NCBI GenBank assembly: GCA_964549995.1
Contig: CAZJXF010000097.1
Location: 1 to 13,361 of the forward strand
Length of the DNA stretch: 13,361 nucleotides
Direction of reading: 5' to 3'
Source of the DNA: Desulfatirhabdium sp964549995
GTDB lineage: Bacteria; Desulfobacterota; Desulfobacteria; Desulfobacterales; Desulfatirhabdiaceae
Position numbers and translations under genes: made by a program
The notes under the pieces: generated by a model
Told to the model about the DNA's origin: nothing
Seen by the model: the letters and a program-made list of their open reading frames with translations, nothing else
The model's database searches: none
Shown: piece by piece, positions 6,306 to 13,361 of the stretch
Layout: each line of letters begins with the position of its first letter
How positions within the stretch are numbered: the first letter of the stretch is position 1

Positions 6306-7352
6306 TCATTTGGAAGTACGATGGGCAAGTCGCCGGATCCACTGATGAGACGGCGAAAGAGTCGATCGCAGCCAGGCCAGATCCTGGGCCGTGATGCCGC
6401 TCTGAAGCCGCCAGTCGATTTCCTTGTTCACCTGGAACCACACGATCCCCTGAATGTTCCATGCCTGTGCCCTCTGGAGTGCTTCTCGGATCCAGGCGCC
6501 CTTGTCTCCGCCGGAAGCGGCACAGGCCGTTTCGAAGATCAAGAGGGGCTTTTCGGTGGATAGAGCCCGAAGCTCCCGGACCGGTTGTTCGAACAAGTTG
6601 TCGAAGCTCCGCCAGGAGCTCTTCCACCCGTGTTTCTCCACATGCTGGGTGTCTCCCCAGTTGTACCCGTCGACCCCGATCACATCCACCCAGTCGTCCC
6701 CCGGATAGTACGAAGCGATGGTGTTCCATCCGGCCTGGGGGTCCATCGTCCGGTTCGGAAGCGATTCGGCGTTTGGGCAGAACACCCAGAGGGCATTTCG
6801 GACGCCTGCCTTTCGGAAAAAGGCGACGACATACCGGAAGAGGCGACGATAGATCTCCGGGCTGTCCGGGCCGTACCCTGCTTCCTCCGTTCCCCAATGA
6901 TAGCGCTTCAAATTCATTTCGTGGGCGAAGCGGATCAAAACCGGGTTGCCGAAGGCCCGGATCGTGGCTGCGACATCGGCGAGGTATCCATCCCAGCCGC
7001 CGCTCGCCACTACCCGGTGATCGATCATGACTTCCTTGCCTCCTGCGATGGCCATGGGCTCCCAGGTGATGCAGGGGACGGCGCCCATCGATGCGATGGC
7101 CTCGAGAGAGGGGCCAAGCTGCGGTTCACGCCCGTCCGGATGCCGCCACTGCAGGTAGAACAGGACAATCCCCGGGGCGATACCGGTTTCGCAGAGAACC
7201 GATCGCACCTGGCTTTCGCTGATCGGATACCCCTCGAGGGCGAACCCAAACAGGGGCGCACCCTCCCGCCGGCTCTCCCCCAAGCCCGCCCCGGCCCAGA
7301 GCAGCGCCACCCCCAGGATGACCGTCCACACCATGCCCTTCAACCCCACCAT
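6306..7352 (-). CDS. Secreted GH26-family glycoside hydrolase (beta-mannanase-like)
   Basis: The 348-residue protein starts with a signal-peptide-like segment (residues about 6-24) and continues as a (beta/alpha)8 hydrolase domain. The acid/base motif RFAHEMN puts the proton donor at Glu145, and FETAC puts the nucleophile at Glu274. YYPGDDWVDVIGVDGYNW at 215-232 is strongly GH26-like. Known GH26 activities include beta-mannanase, mixed-linkage beta-glucanase and beta-1,3-xylanase, so the substrate cannot be fixed. It is the last gene of the cluster, 76 bases after the synthase, in the position where other secretion systems keep an editing hydrolase or lyase. I chose ATG 7352 because AAGGGAG precedes it and a signal peptide follows; longer in-frame reading would translate two hairpin repeats. 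Confidence 0.85.
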   Translation of the reverse strand: MVGLKGMVWTVILGVALLWAGAGLGESRREGAPLFGFALEGYPISESQVRSVLCETGIAPGIVLFYLQWRHPDGREPQLGPSLEAIASMGAVPCITWEPMAIAGGKEVMIDHRVVASGGWDGYLADVAATIRAFGNPVLIRFAHEMNLKRYHWGTEEAGYGPDSPEIYRRLFRYVVAFFRKAGVRNALWVFCPNAESLPNRTMDPQAGWNTIASYYPGDDWVDVIGVDGYNWGDTQHVEKHGWKSSWRSFDNLFEQPVRELRALSTEKPLLIFETACAASGGDKGAWIREALQRAQAWNIQGIVWFQVNKEIDWRLQSGITAQDLAWLRSTLSPSHQWIRRLAHRTSK

Positions 7353-7373
7353 TTCACTCCCTTCGCTTCCTGC

Positions 7374-7432
7374 GGGCGGCCTTAGAGGACCGCCCCTACC
7401 ACCACCGGGCGGCCTTAGAGGACCGCCCCTAC
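7374..7432 (-). repeat. Pair of GTAG-headed hairpin repeats between synthase and GH26 genes
   Basis: Two identical 26-bp copies occupy 7374-7399 and 7407-7432, separated by 7 bases. On the minus strand each begins GTAGGGGCGG and ends CCGCCC, with an 8-bp stem including one wobble pair. The first copy supplies the TAG stop of the synthase gene. The pair fills most of the 76-base gap between two genes of one operon, so it may stabilise upstream mRNA or reduce downstream expression. Confidence 0.92.
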
Positions 7433-9063
7433 TCTGGTTCATTGAAATAAAACACGCTTGCAAGGATGGCAAAATGGTACACGCACCAGAGCATGTTCAC
7501 CAGGATGGCGTTGAAGGGCTCCCGTTCGTAGTACAGCCGGTGGATCCCCCAGATCAGTGCGGCAAAGCAGAGCACGGCACTCGCAACCTGCGGCCAGATC
7601 CCCGTAAGCGGGATGGCCTGGCTTTGCCCCTTGGGGGTGATGCCGAAGGAGCCTCGTACGCCCAAGATGCCGAGAAGCGATGCCCGCATGAACACCGGAA
7701 AGCAGATGGCATTGAGCAGGATTCCTTGAAGCAGCTCGCTCAAACGGTATTTGCGCTGGGCAAGGGTTCCGATGAACACGGTCATCGACAGTACCATGTA
7801 GGGGGCAAACAGCAGCAGATAGATTTCGGGTCGGGCGAAATAGCTGGGTACGTTTCCGAACAAATAGAGGATCGGGCAGTAGATCATGATGAAAAACACC
7901 CACCCGATAAAGTAATGGGAACCGGACAGGAAGTATTCCCACCACTTGATCGTGGGCAGCGCTCTCGGATTTCGGATGAACCCCTGCAGAATCGTCCGGA
8001 AGAGCCCCACCGTTCCCAGGGCCCAGCGAAACTGCTGTTTGAAATAGCCGCCCAGATCCTCCGGCCCGAGGCCGAAGGCGCACACCTTGTTCATGTAGCG
8101 GGAGGACCAGCCTGCCTCGTGGAATTTCAGGGAAGTGGCGAAGTCCTCCGTGACCGAGCTTTCATCGAAGCCTCCGACATCCATCAAGGCTTCCCGCCTG
8201 AAAATGACGTTGGTGCCGCAACAGAACATGGCGTCCTGGAGGCTTTTCCCCTCGCAGATGTATTCGTAGAAGACGGCCTGCTGAAGACCAGCGGCACGGG
8301 CCACCCGGTTCTTTTCGAAATTCGAATAGTACTGCGGGGTCTGGATGAAGGCCAGTCGAGGGTTTTCTTCCATCCAGACGACGAGCGGCTCGACGAAATC
8401 GGGGAAGGGGTTCATGTCCGCATCGAAGACGATGATGTACTTCTCTTTTTCTGCGGATCGTTTCGGGCCGTAGGGAAGGAACTGAAATCCTTCCCGCTGC
8501 TTTCCCTCGATGAAATCGAGAAAATCGTTGATCATACCGGCTTTGGCGCCGTGCCATTTCCGGCGGAAGAGATGGACCCCGATTTCCCGGCACAGGTCGT
8601 CGATCTGTTCTCGATAGGCTTGCATGCGTTCCGGCGTGTCCCAGGGCAGGTCGTAGCGGGTGTCGTCGAGGAAATAGAGCCGCTTGTTCGGATAGGTAAG
8701 GTTGTAGAAGCAGATGAGGGTGTCTCGGACGACATCGATCGGTTCCTTGTAGGAAGAGACGATGATCGCGACCGGCGGAAAGGTTTCGAGTGCTGCGGGG
8801 TCGCTCGGAGGAAGGGACGTCGTGCGTGGCGGGGCTGTTGCGACGTGGTAAATGTTCAGAAAATAACCGAATCCGTGGATGAGAATGAAGATTTCGGCCA
8901 TCAGCAGCAGGGCGGCTGCAATTTTTTCGTACCAGGCATAGGGGGCCGAGAAGAAGAGGACCGTTCGGCCGATCAGGTAGAGAAAGATCACCAGCATGGC
9001 CGCCATGCTGAGCAGCGGAACCCATCCGGATGGGCGCAAGGCCGTGTGGGGTTGTTTTGTCAT
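7429..9063 (-). CDS. BcsA-like GT2 processive polysaccharide synthase, no PilZ domain
   Basis: The 544-residue inner-membrane protein has two N-terminal transmembrane helices (about 15-38 and 48-72), a GT2 domain (about 95-350), and a C-terminal membrane region with several helices (about 375-540). Synthase motifs are complete: D133/D134 in FLDD, FDADM (214/216), the TED motif at 305-307, and QQFRW at 343-347. FGITPKG at 473-479 matches the gating-loop motif FxVTPKG of cellulose synthase. It should polymerise a UDP- or GDP-sugar and thread the beta-glycan through itself. It is much shorter than BcsA and stops after the last helix, so the c-di-GMP-binding PilZ domain is missing. The polymer cannot be named; cellulose, mixed-linkage glucan and mannan are all possible. 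The ribosome site is weak. Confidence 0.88.
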   Translation of the reverse strand: MTKQPHTALRPSGWVPLLSMAAMLVIFLYLIGRTVLFFSAPYAWYEKIAAALLLMAEIFILIHGFGYFLNIYHVATAPPRTTSLPPSDPAALETFPPVAIIVSSYKEPIDVVRDTLICFYNLTYPNKRLYFLDDTRYDLPWDTPERMQAYREQIDDLCREIGVHLFRRKWHGAKAGMINDFLDFIEGKQREGFQFLPYGPKRSAEKEKYIIVFDADMNPFPDFVEPLVVWMEENPRLAFIQTPQYYSNFEKNRVARAAGLQQAVFYEYICEGKSLQDAMFCCGTNVIFRREALMDVGGFDESSVTEDFATSLKFHEAGWSSRYMNKVCAFGLGPEDLGGYFKQQFRWALGTVGLFRTILQGFIRNPRALPTIKWWEYFLSGSHYFIGWVFFIMIYCPILYLFGNVPSYFARPEIYLLLFAPYMVLSMTVFIGTLAQRKYRLSELLQGILLNAICFPVFMRASLLGILGVRGSFGITPKGQSQAIPLTGIWPQVASAVLCFAALIWGIHRLYYEREPFNAILVNMLWCVYHFAILASVFYFNEPE

Positions 9064-9206
9064 GGCATGATGATCTCTAAAAAGTTCGGAAGTCTCAGCT
9101 GGGCCGCATCGAAGATATCCCCGCCCCCGTCGATGAAAATTCGGTCGTCATACGGGGCCGATGCAAAACCGCAGAACGTCCGCCATCCAAACGACCCGAT
9201 CCGCCC

Positions 9207-9248
9207 CTCTTCGCTCTTCGCTCTCTACTCTCTACTCTCTACTCTTTC
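9207..9248 (-). repeat. Tandem heptamer array, AGTAGAG type
   Basis: Six 7-bp units in phase: on the plus strand CTCTTCG x2, CTCTCTA x3, then a diverged CTCTTTC. On the minus strand the central units read AGTAGAG. The array lies in the 234-base gap between the TPR-barrel gene and the synthase gene, inside the presumed operon. Nothing else in that gap looks coding. Confidence 0.85.
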
Positions 9249-9263
9249 ACGGTAAGGCTGTCC

Positions 9264-9282
9264 GGCCTTTTGCAAGACCATC
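9264..9282 (-). repeat. Degenerate relative of the long-inverted-repeat edge
   Basis: On the minus strand GATGGTCTTGCAAAAGGCC resembles the 19-bp block GATGGACTCGCAAAAAGTC found at 5967-5985 and 6258-6276, with 4 differences. It lies just after the TPR-barrel stop codon. It could be a remnant of the same repeat family or chance. Confidence 0.4.
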
Positions 9283-9297
9283 ATGGCTTCGGCCTAT

Positions 9298-11957
9298 CTA
9301 AAACCGATATCGGATTTCCGCCCAGACGCCGGCGGCATCCCACTGCCGGGATTCATGGATGAGGCCGCGCAGCACCAGAAGCCAGCGATCCGCGATCTCC
9401 ACCTTCCAGTCGGCCTCGAGCCGGATCATCGCATTGTCTTCCGTATCCGTTCCGAAGGACAGCCGAACGTCATACACGTTTTCCGGTGCGCCACAGAAAA
9501 GCTCCCGAGCCAGATCGTGGTTCCATTCGAGGGTGATCGCACTTTCGGTGAGCGACCGAGGCGTCCAGTAAGGGTGCACGATATCGACGAGGCGCTCTCC
9601 CGCATACAGATAGCGGTTGTCGTTAGCCGTATCCCGCCAGGTTTCGGTCCAGATCGCCTTGAAGATTCTCGGGTGATCCGTGAAGGCATATCCGATGGCG
9701 CCCGAAAAGAGCTTCCCCGTGTTGTCGTCCGAATAATCGATCCATTCGGCTTTGAGCCCGGCATCGAGCTTCCGGGTGATCTGGGACTGAACGCCGATCT
9801 TCCAGTGGTCGGCCTGGCTCTGCTGCCGAAGCGCAAAGCGATTGGCGATTTCATCGGCCCGTTCGTATCCGAGATCGACCCAGAGCCGGTCCCGAGCCTT
9901 CCAGCGTAAGGAGGCATCGAAAAGTTCAGATGCGCCGAGCTCGGTTTCCTGATAGGCTTTGTGCGTCCAGCGGATGTTTCCGGAAAGTGACGGCAGAAGC
10001 ACCCCCCGGGCCTGCAGCGTGTAACCGAGGGCTTCCATACGGCGCTCATCCTGCGGTTGTTCATACCAGGAATCCATCCCCGCCGAGATGGCGTATCGAT
10101 CCTGCCGGAGCGGCACTTCGGCCAATATCCGCATCTGATGCACGACGATATGGGACAGATCGCCTCGTCCCTTTTCCGTCCAACTGCGGCCGTCGATTCC
10201 GATCCTGGGTCGGCTCCGGATCTCGATGCGTTCCAGTCCCCGTGCGGCTTGGACATGGGTCGGATCCATCCGCAACAAGGCCTCATATGGCGCCGCCTCT
10301 TCGTTGCACAGCCCCAGGGCGCATTTGACCTGGGCATCGTCGAACAGGGCCTCGGCATTGCCGGGATCGAAGGCGATCAGCCGCGCATAGGCGTCCCTGG
10401 CTGCAAGGAAACGTTTGTCCCAGGCCAGCAGCTTCGCCGTGCTCTCCAAATCCGCCCATTTCTGGATTCGGTATCGGGGCAGAAGCGCAATGCGGATGCG
10501 CTGCAAGGGAATGTCCGCCGAAAGACCCGGTTCCTGTTGCATCCGTTCTACAAAATCCTCATAGGCCGCATACCCGTCCCGGGGGCGCTCCGGATTATCG
10601 CGTCCGAACAGGGCGTTCGAAAGCGCCTTGGCTTGAACCGATGCCGCGGGCTGTTCGAGGAGAGCCTGCCGCAGCAGCTCGTCGACTGCAGGGGCCATCA
10701 GCGCCTGGTATCGGTTCATGGCCTCGTTCATGCGCTTGGCCCACGCAGCCACCCGGGCGCTTTCGCGCATCGGTATGGGGTCGGCCGGGTTCACGGCATG
10801 AATCCGGTCATAGGCGTCGATGGCCCGATCGTACTGCTTGTCCCAGGACAACACCCGGGCGTAGGTGATCCATAGTTTTCCGTGATCGGGGTATTCCTCG
10901 CAGAGGGCTTCGAGCACCTTCAGGGATTCGGCGTAGCGGCGATCGAAGGCGAGGGTTTCGGCAAGCCCGAGGCGGGCCGGAAAACAGGCCGGATCGATCT
11001 CGACGGCCCGGGCGTACAGCCGCCAGGCGATGTCGGGCCTGCCGCCTTGGGTGTATTGATCGGCCCAGGTGCACAGATCCAGCGCCTCGGCTGCAGGATC
11101 CTGCAAGAGCTGATCGAGGAAGTCGGCTTCAAAGACGCGCTTTCCGAGATCGGCATATCGTTTCGGGATGAGCTTCCGGGGAAGCGGCCCCGAAAGGGGC
11201 GGCTCTTCGGTCTCTGAGGCATGGCCCGTCTCCCGGCTGGATGGCTCCCGGTCGATCCCCTCCAGCCGCAACCGCTCGTAGATGCCTTCGGCTTCCTCGT
11301 AGCGCTGAGAGCTTGTCAGAACCTCGGCCAGTTTCAGCCACAGCCCCCCATCTTCAGGCTGCTTCCGCAAAAGTTCTCGGTAGATCCGCTCGATCCGATA
11401 GAAATCCCCCCACAGGTGCATGGCCTGGGCATAGGCCAGTTTTCGCTCGTCGTTTTCGGGTTCGAGGGCGATGGCCTGTTCGAAGCGCATTCGGCTTTCG
11501 GAAGCGTGCCCGAGGGAGGCTTCCAGCTCAGCCAGTTTCTGAAGCACATCCGCTTGGTTGGGATAGGCGGCGAGCACCCGTTCCAACTGCCTTGGGCGCC
11601 TGCCGGATCCCGGAGCCGAAGGAGGACATCGGCAAGCTCGATGGCGGCATCGACATGGTCCGGGTGTTCCGACAGGATCCGCTCATATTCACGCCGGGCT
11701 TCATCGAGGGTGTGGGCACGGTAGGAAAGCACCCGGGCCAGGGTCAGCCGTGCCGCTTCATCCGAGATATCGCCTTCGGTCAGGATCCCTTCTGATTGGG
11801 ACACCGGTGCGGCTCCGTTTCCTGCAGGTGCGCTTGCTGCAATCAGAACGAAGAGCACCGCCAGCACGCCGATGACGCCGGAAAGGGGGCTGAGGCGAGG
11901 AGCGACACCGCGCTCAAGGCGGCAGGGTTTTCCGCAGCTCGGCGATGGCATCGTCAT
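9298..11957 (-). CDS. TPR plus outer-membrane beta-barrel export protein, frameshifted
   Basis: One gene of about 886 residues is split by an apparent 1-base loss near 11590-11597. The upstream part (11957 to about 11595) has a signal peptide with a basic n-region and a TPR (YERILSEHPDHVDAAIELADVLLRL is the family pattern). The downstream part, open from about 11600 to 9298 in the other frame, resumes the TPR pattern at QLERVLAAYPN. More TPRs follow, then about 305 C-terminal residues with alternating beta strands ending in RYRF, the terminal Phe of outer-membrane barrels. This matches PgaA/BcsC-type exporters: periplasmic TPR scaffold plus pore. ATG 11957 has GGAG 8 bases upstream and overlaps the previous gene by 44 bases. 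The downstream frame has only TTG (11586) as a start, with no ribosome site. Sequencing error or true pseudogene cannot be separated here. Confidence 0.8.
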
Positions 11958-12579
11958 AGCGTTTGCTCCAGATGAGCACATAGGCGTAGCGGCGGCGGAG
12001 CTGAACGTCGTCCGGTCGCTGGGAAAGGGCGATGGTGTACTGGGCGAGAGCAGCGGCATATTGACCGGTCCATCCGTACACATCGGCCAGTCTGGCGCGG
12101 ACGGCGACATCTTCCGGGTGGGCTTCGACATGCTTCTGGTAGATGGCGACGGCTTTCGGGTACTGCTTCTTCGCCACATAGATGTCCGCAGCCAGAAGCC
12201 GTGTGGCCTCATCCCAGTGTTCCTGCGGGAGGGTTTCCAGCACCGAAAGGGCCTTGTCGGATTGTCCCGCCCAGTGCAGGACATGGACCATTTCCCGTTT
12301 GGCCTCCACCAGATCGGGGCGTTCGGAGAGGACGCGCTCGTATTCCCGAATGGATTCCGGGTATTTTCGGACATAGCTCAGGATTCGGGCCAACTCCCAT
12401 CGGGCCTGCCAATCGGCAATGGCGGGCGTTTCGGTTGCGGGGGCCTTCTGCAGGTAGGCCGGGTCGATGGAAGGCGATGGCACTGTCTTTGGAGAAGCCT
12501 CGCTTCCGACTGTCCACAGCCCCACCAGCACCATGGCCCATAGCACCGATTTCAGAACGGGTTTCGGGATCGATGTCAT
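11914..12579 (-). CDS. Secreted periplasmic TPR protein
   Basis: The 221-residue protein has a signal peptide (hydrophobic residues 11-24, likely cleavage after SEA near 28), a Pro/Ser-rich linker to about 55, and four to five TPR units from about 57 to the end. Units carry a Trp variant of the motif: VLHWAGQSDKAL, VYGWTGQYAAAL, VLIWSKRYDDAI. The last unit is cut short at LRKTLPP. No lipobox Cys is present, so it is probably soluble in the periplasm. Its ATG overlaps the previous gene's stop (ATGA), and its end overlaps the next gene's start by 44 bases, so all three TPR genes are translationally linked. The likely job is a scaffold between synthase and outer-membrane pore, by analogy with the TPR parts of BcsC, PgaA and AlgK. 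This role is inferred. Confidence 0.82.
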   Translation of the reverse strand: MTSIPKPVLKSVLWAMVLVGLWTVGSEASPKTVPSPSIDPAYLQKAPATETPAIADWQARWELARILSYVRKYPESIREYERVLSERPDLVEAKREMVHVLHWAGQSDKALSVLETLPQEHWDEATRLLAADIYVAKKQYPKAVAIYQKHVEAHPEDVAVRARLADVYGWTGQYAAALAQYTIALSQRPDDVQLRRRYAYVLIWSKRYDDAIAELRKTLPP

Positions 12580-13277
12580 GCCGGATCTCCCAATGCGCGG
12601 ATATATTCGGCCGCAGCTTCTTCCGGATGTCCGCTCCAGAACAACACTCTGGCAAGACGGATCCGAATCTGGGTATCGGATGGTGCTTTCGACAAGGCGG
12701 ATCGGTACCAGGCGATGGCCTTGGGATACTCCCGTTTCCAGATGTAGATTTCGGCCACCTCGGCTGCGATGGATGGGTTCACGGACGGATCGGCCAGGAC
12801 GCGGTCATAGCAACCAATGGCCTCGTCCCACGCCCCCTTGTATTTCAGAAGCCTTGCCGTTCGGAGCAAAACGGCCGGATCGTCCGGACGAAGCTTCAGC
12901 AAACGCAGGGAGGTTTGGAGGGCTTCGTTCAACCGGCCGAATTGATCGTACAATCCGGCACATTTCCACAGGGCCTGCTGGTTCTTCTCTTCGATCCGAA
13001 GCAAGCCTTCATAGGTGACAAGGGCTTGCCGGAACTGCCGGATGGCCATGTAGCTGTCTGCAAGGCTCATCAGGGCATCGGTTCTGCGGATGCCTTGATC
13101 GACGGCTTCGCTAAGCAAGGGGATGGCCTCCTCGAAGCGCTGTGCCGAAAAATGGTTCAAGCCTTGTCTGTAGGAAATCCAGGGGGTATGTGTGATGCGG
13201 TAGACAAATGTCGATACAAGCCCGCTGCACATCAACATCGCTGCAAAGACAAGGAGTTGTCGATTTTGGATCGTCAT
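12576..13277 (-). CDS. Inner-membrane-anchored TPR protein
   Basis: From ATG 13277 the protein has 233 residues: an N-terminal transmembrane anchor (about 7-26, starting LLVFAAMLM) and then five to six TPR units through the C-terminus, expected in the periplasm. The Trp-type TPR motif recurs in IYIWKREYPKAI and VLFWSGHPEEAA, as in the next two genes. The start is uncertain. In-frame alternatives are ATG 13313 and GTG 13337, which add 12 and 20 residues, and none has a clear ribosome site. I chose 13277 because the anchor then starts near the N-terminus. It overlaps the next gene by 4 bases (ATGA). It is the first cluster gene visible; the operon may extend past the window edge. A Cys in the anchor is not in a good lipobox context. 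Confidence 0.78.
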   Translation of the reverse strand: MTIQNRQLLVFAAMLMCSGLVSTFVYRITHTPWISYRQGLNHFSAQRFEEAIPLLSEAVDQGIRRTDALMSLADSYMAIRQFRQALVTYEGLLRIEEKNQQALWKCAGLYDQFGRLNEALQTSLRLLKLRPDDPAVLLRTARLLKYKGAWDEAIGCYDRVLADPSVNPSIAAEVAEIYIWKREYPKAIAWYRSALSKAPSDTQIRIRLARVLFWSGHPEEAAAEYIRALGDPA

Positions 13278-13361
13278 GGATTGATGGCTTCGCAAAACGT
13301 CCAAATGTCTCATCCGAGTCGCATGGGGGGGAGACACGCCTTTTTCGTTGCATCGGATAAA

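Noticed and set aside
7374..7432. CRISPR-like direct repeat pair
   Set aside because: Only two copies, a 7-base spacer and strong internal palindromes with the GTAG head; this fits REP elements, not CRISPR.
7318..9255. 645-codon open frame on the plus strand
   Set aside because: It is antisense to the GH26 and synthase genes, which have full motifs, and its product is rich in His/Asp/Gly with no recognisable fold; a shadow of GC-rich coding DNA.
11590..11597. Programmed -1 ribosomal frameshift in the TPR-barrel gene
   Set aside because: GCCCAAGG is not a canonical X XXY YYZ slippery heptamer and I saw no clear downstream pseudoknot; a 1-base deletion or sequencing error is simpler.
12576..13277. 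Lipoprotein signal in the anchored TPR protein
   Set aside because: The Cys in the hydrophobic segment is preceded by Met rather than Gly/Ala/Ser, so the lipobox is not met.

Overview
The window looks like chromosomal DNA of a Gram-negative bacterium, most likely a deltaproteobacterium (Desulfobacterota, sulfate-reducer-like). I infer this from the order ptsN-rapZ-mannose-type EIIA, the moderately high GC, the outer-membrane beta-barrel gene, and the many GTAG-headed hairpins and heptamer repeats between genes. No species can be named from the sequence alone.

Left part (1-5887, plus strand) holds conserved household genes. A PTS-type regulatory operon (ptsN, rapZ, EIIA-Man) ends in a repeat array and a probable terminator. 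Next come the glycolytic pair gap-tpiA, then secG, a tRNA-Leu(GAG) with a strong terminator, and wecB (UDP-GlcNAc 2-epimerase). RapZ in other bacteria controls amino-sugar supply and WecB consumes UDP-GlcNAc, so this side is linked to envelope precursor metabolism, although the genes are not one operon.

Middle (5888-6305) is a gene-free convergent junction filled by two diverged, inverted copies of a roughly 110-130 bp repeat, which together can form a long hairpin.

Right part (6306-13361, minus strand, transcribed right to left and probably continuing beyond the window) is a compact exopolysaccharide synthesis and export cluster. In transcription order it holds a membrane-anchored TPR protein, a secreted TPR protein, a large TPR plus outer-membrane beta-barrel protein, a BcsA-like GT2 polysaccharide synthase without a PilZ domain, and a secreted GH26-family glycoside hydrolase. 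The likely scheme is that the synthase makes and translocates a beta-glycan across the inner membrane, the TPR proteins bridge the periplasm, the barrel exports the chain, and the hydrolase trims it. The parts resemble Bcs, Pga and Alg systems, but the combination matches none of those textbook operons. The TPR-barrel gene carries an apparent single-base frameshift near 11590-11597.

Intergenic DNA is unusually rich in repeats: three arrays of 7-bp tandem repeats, at least seven GTAG-headed hairpin elements that look like REP sequences, and the large inverted repeat. Several of these abut, or even supply, TAG stop codons.
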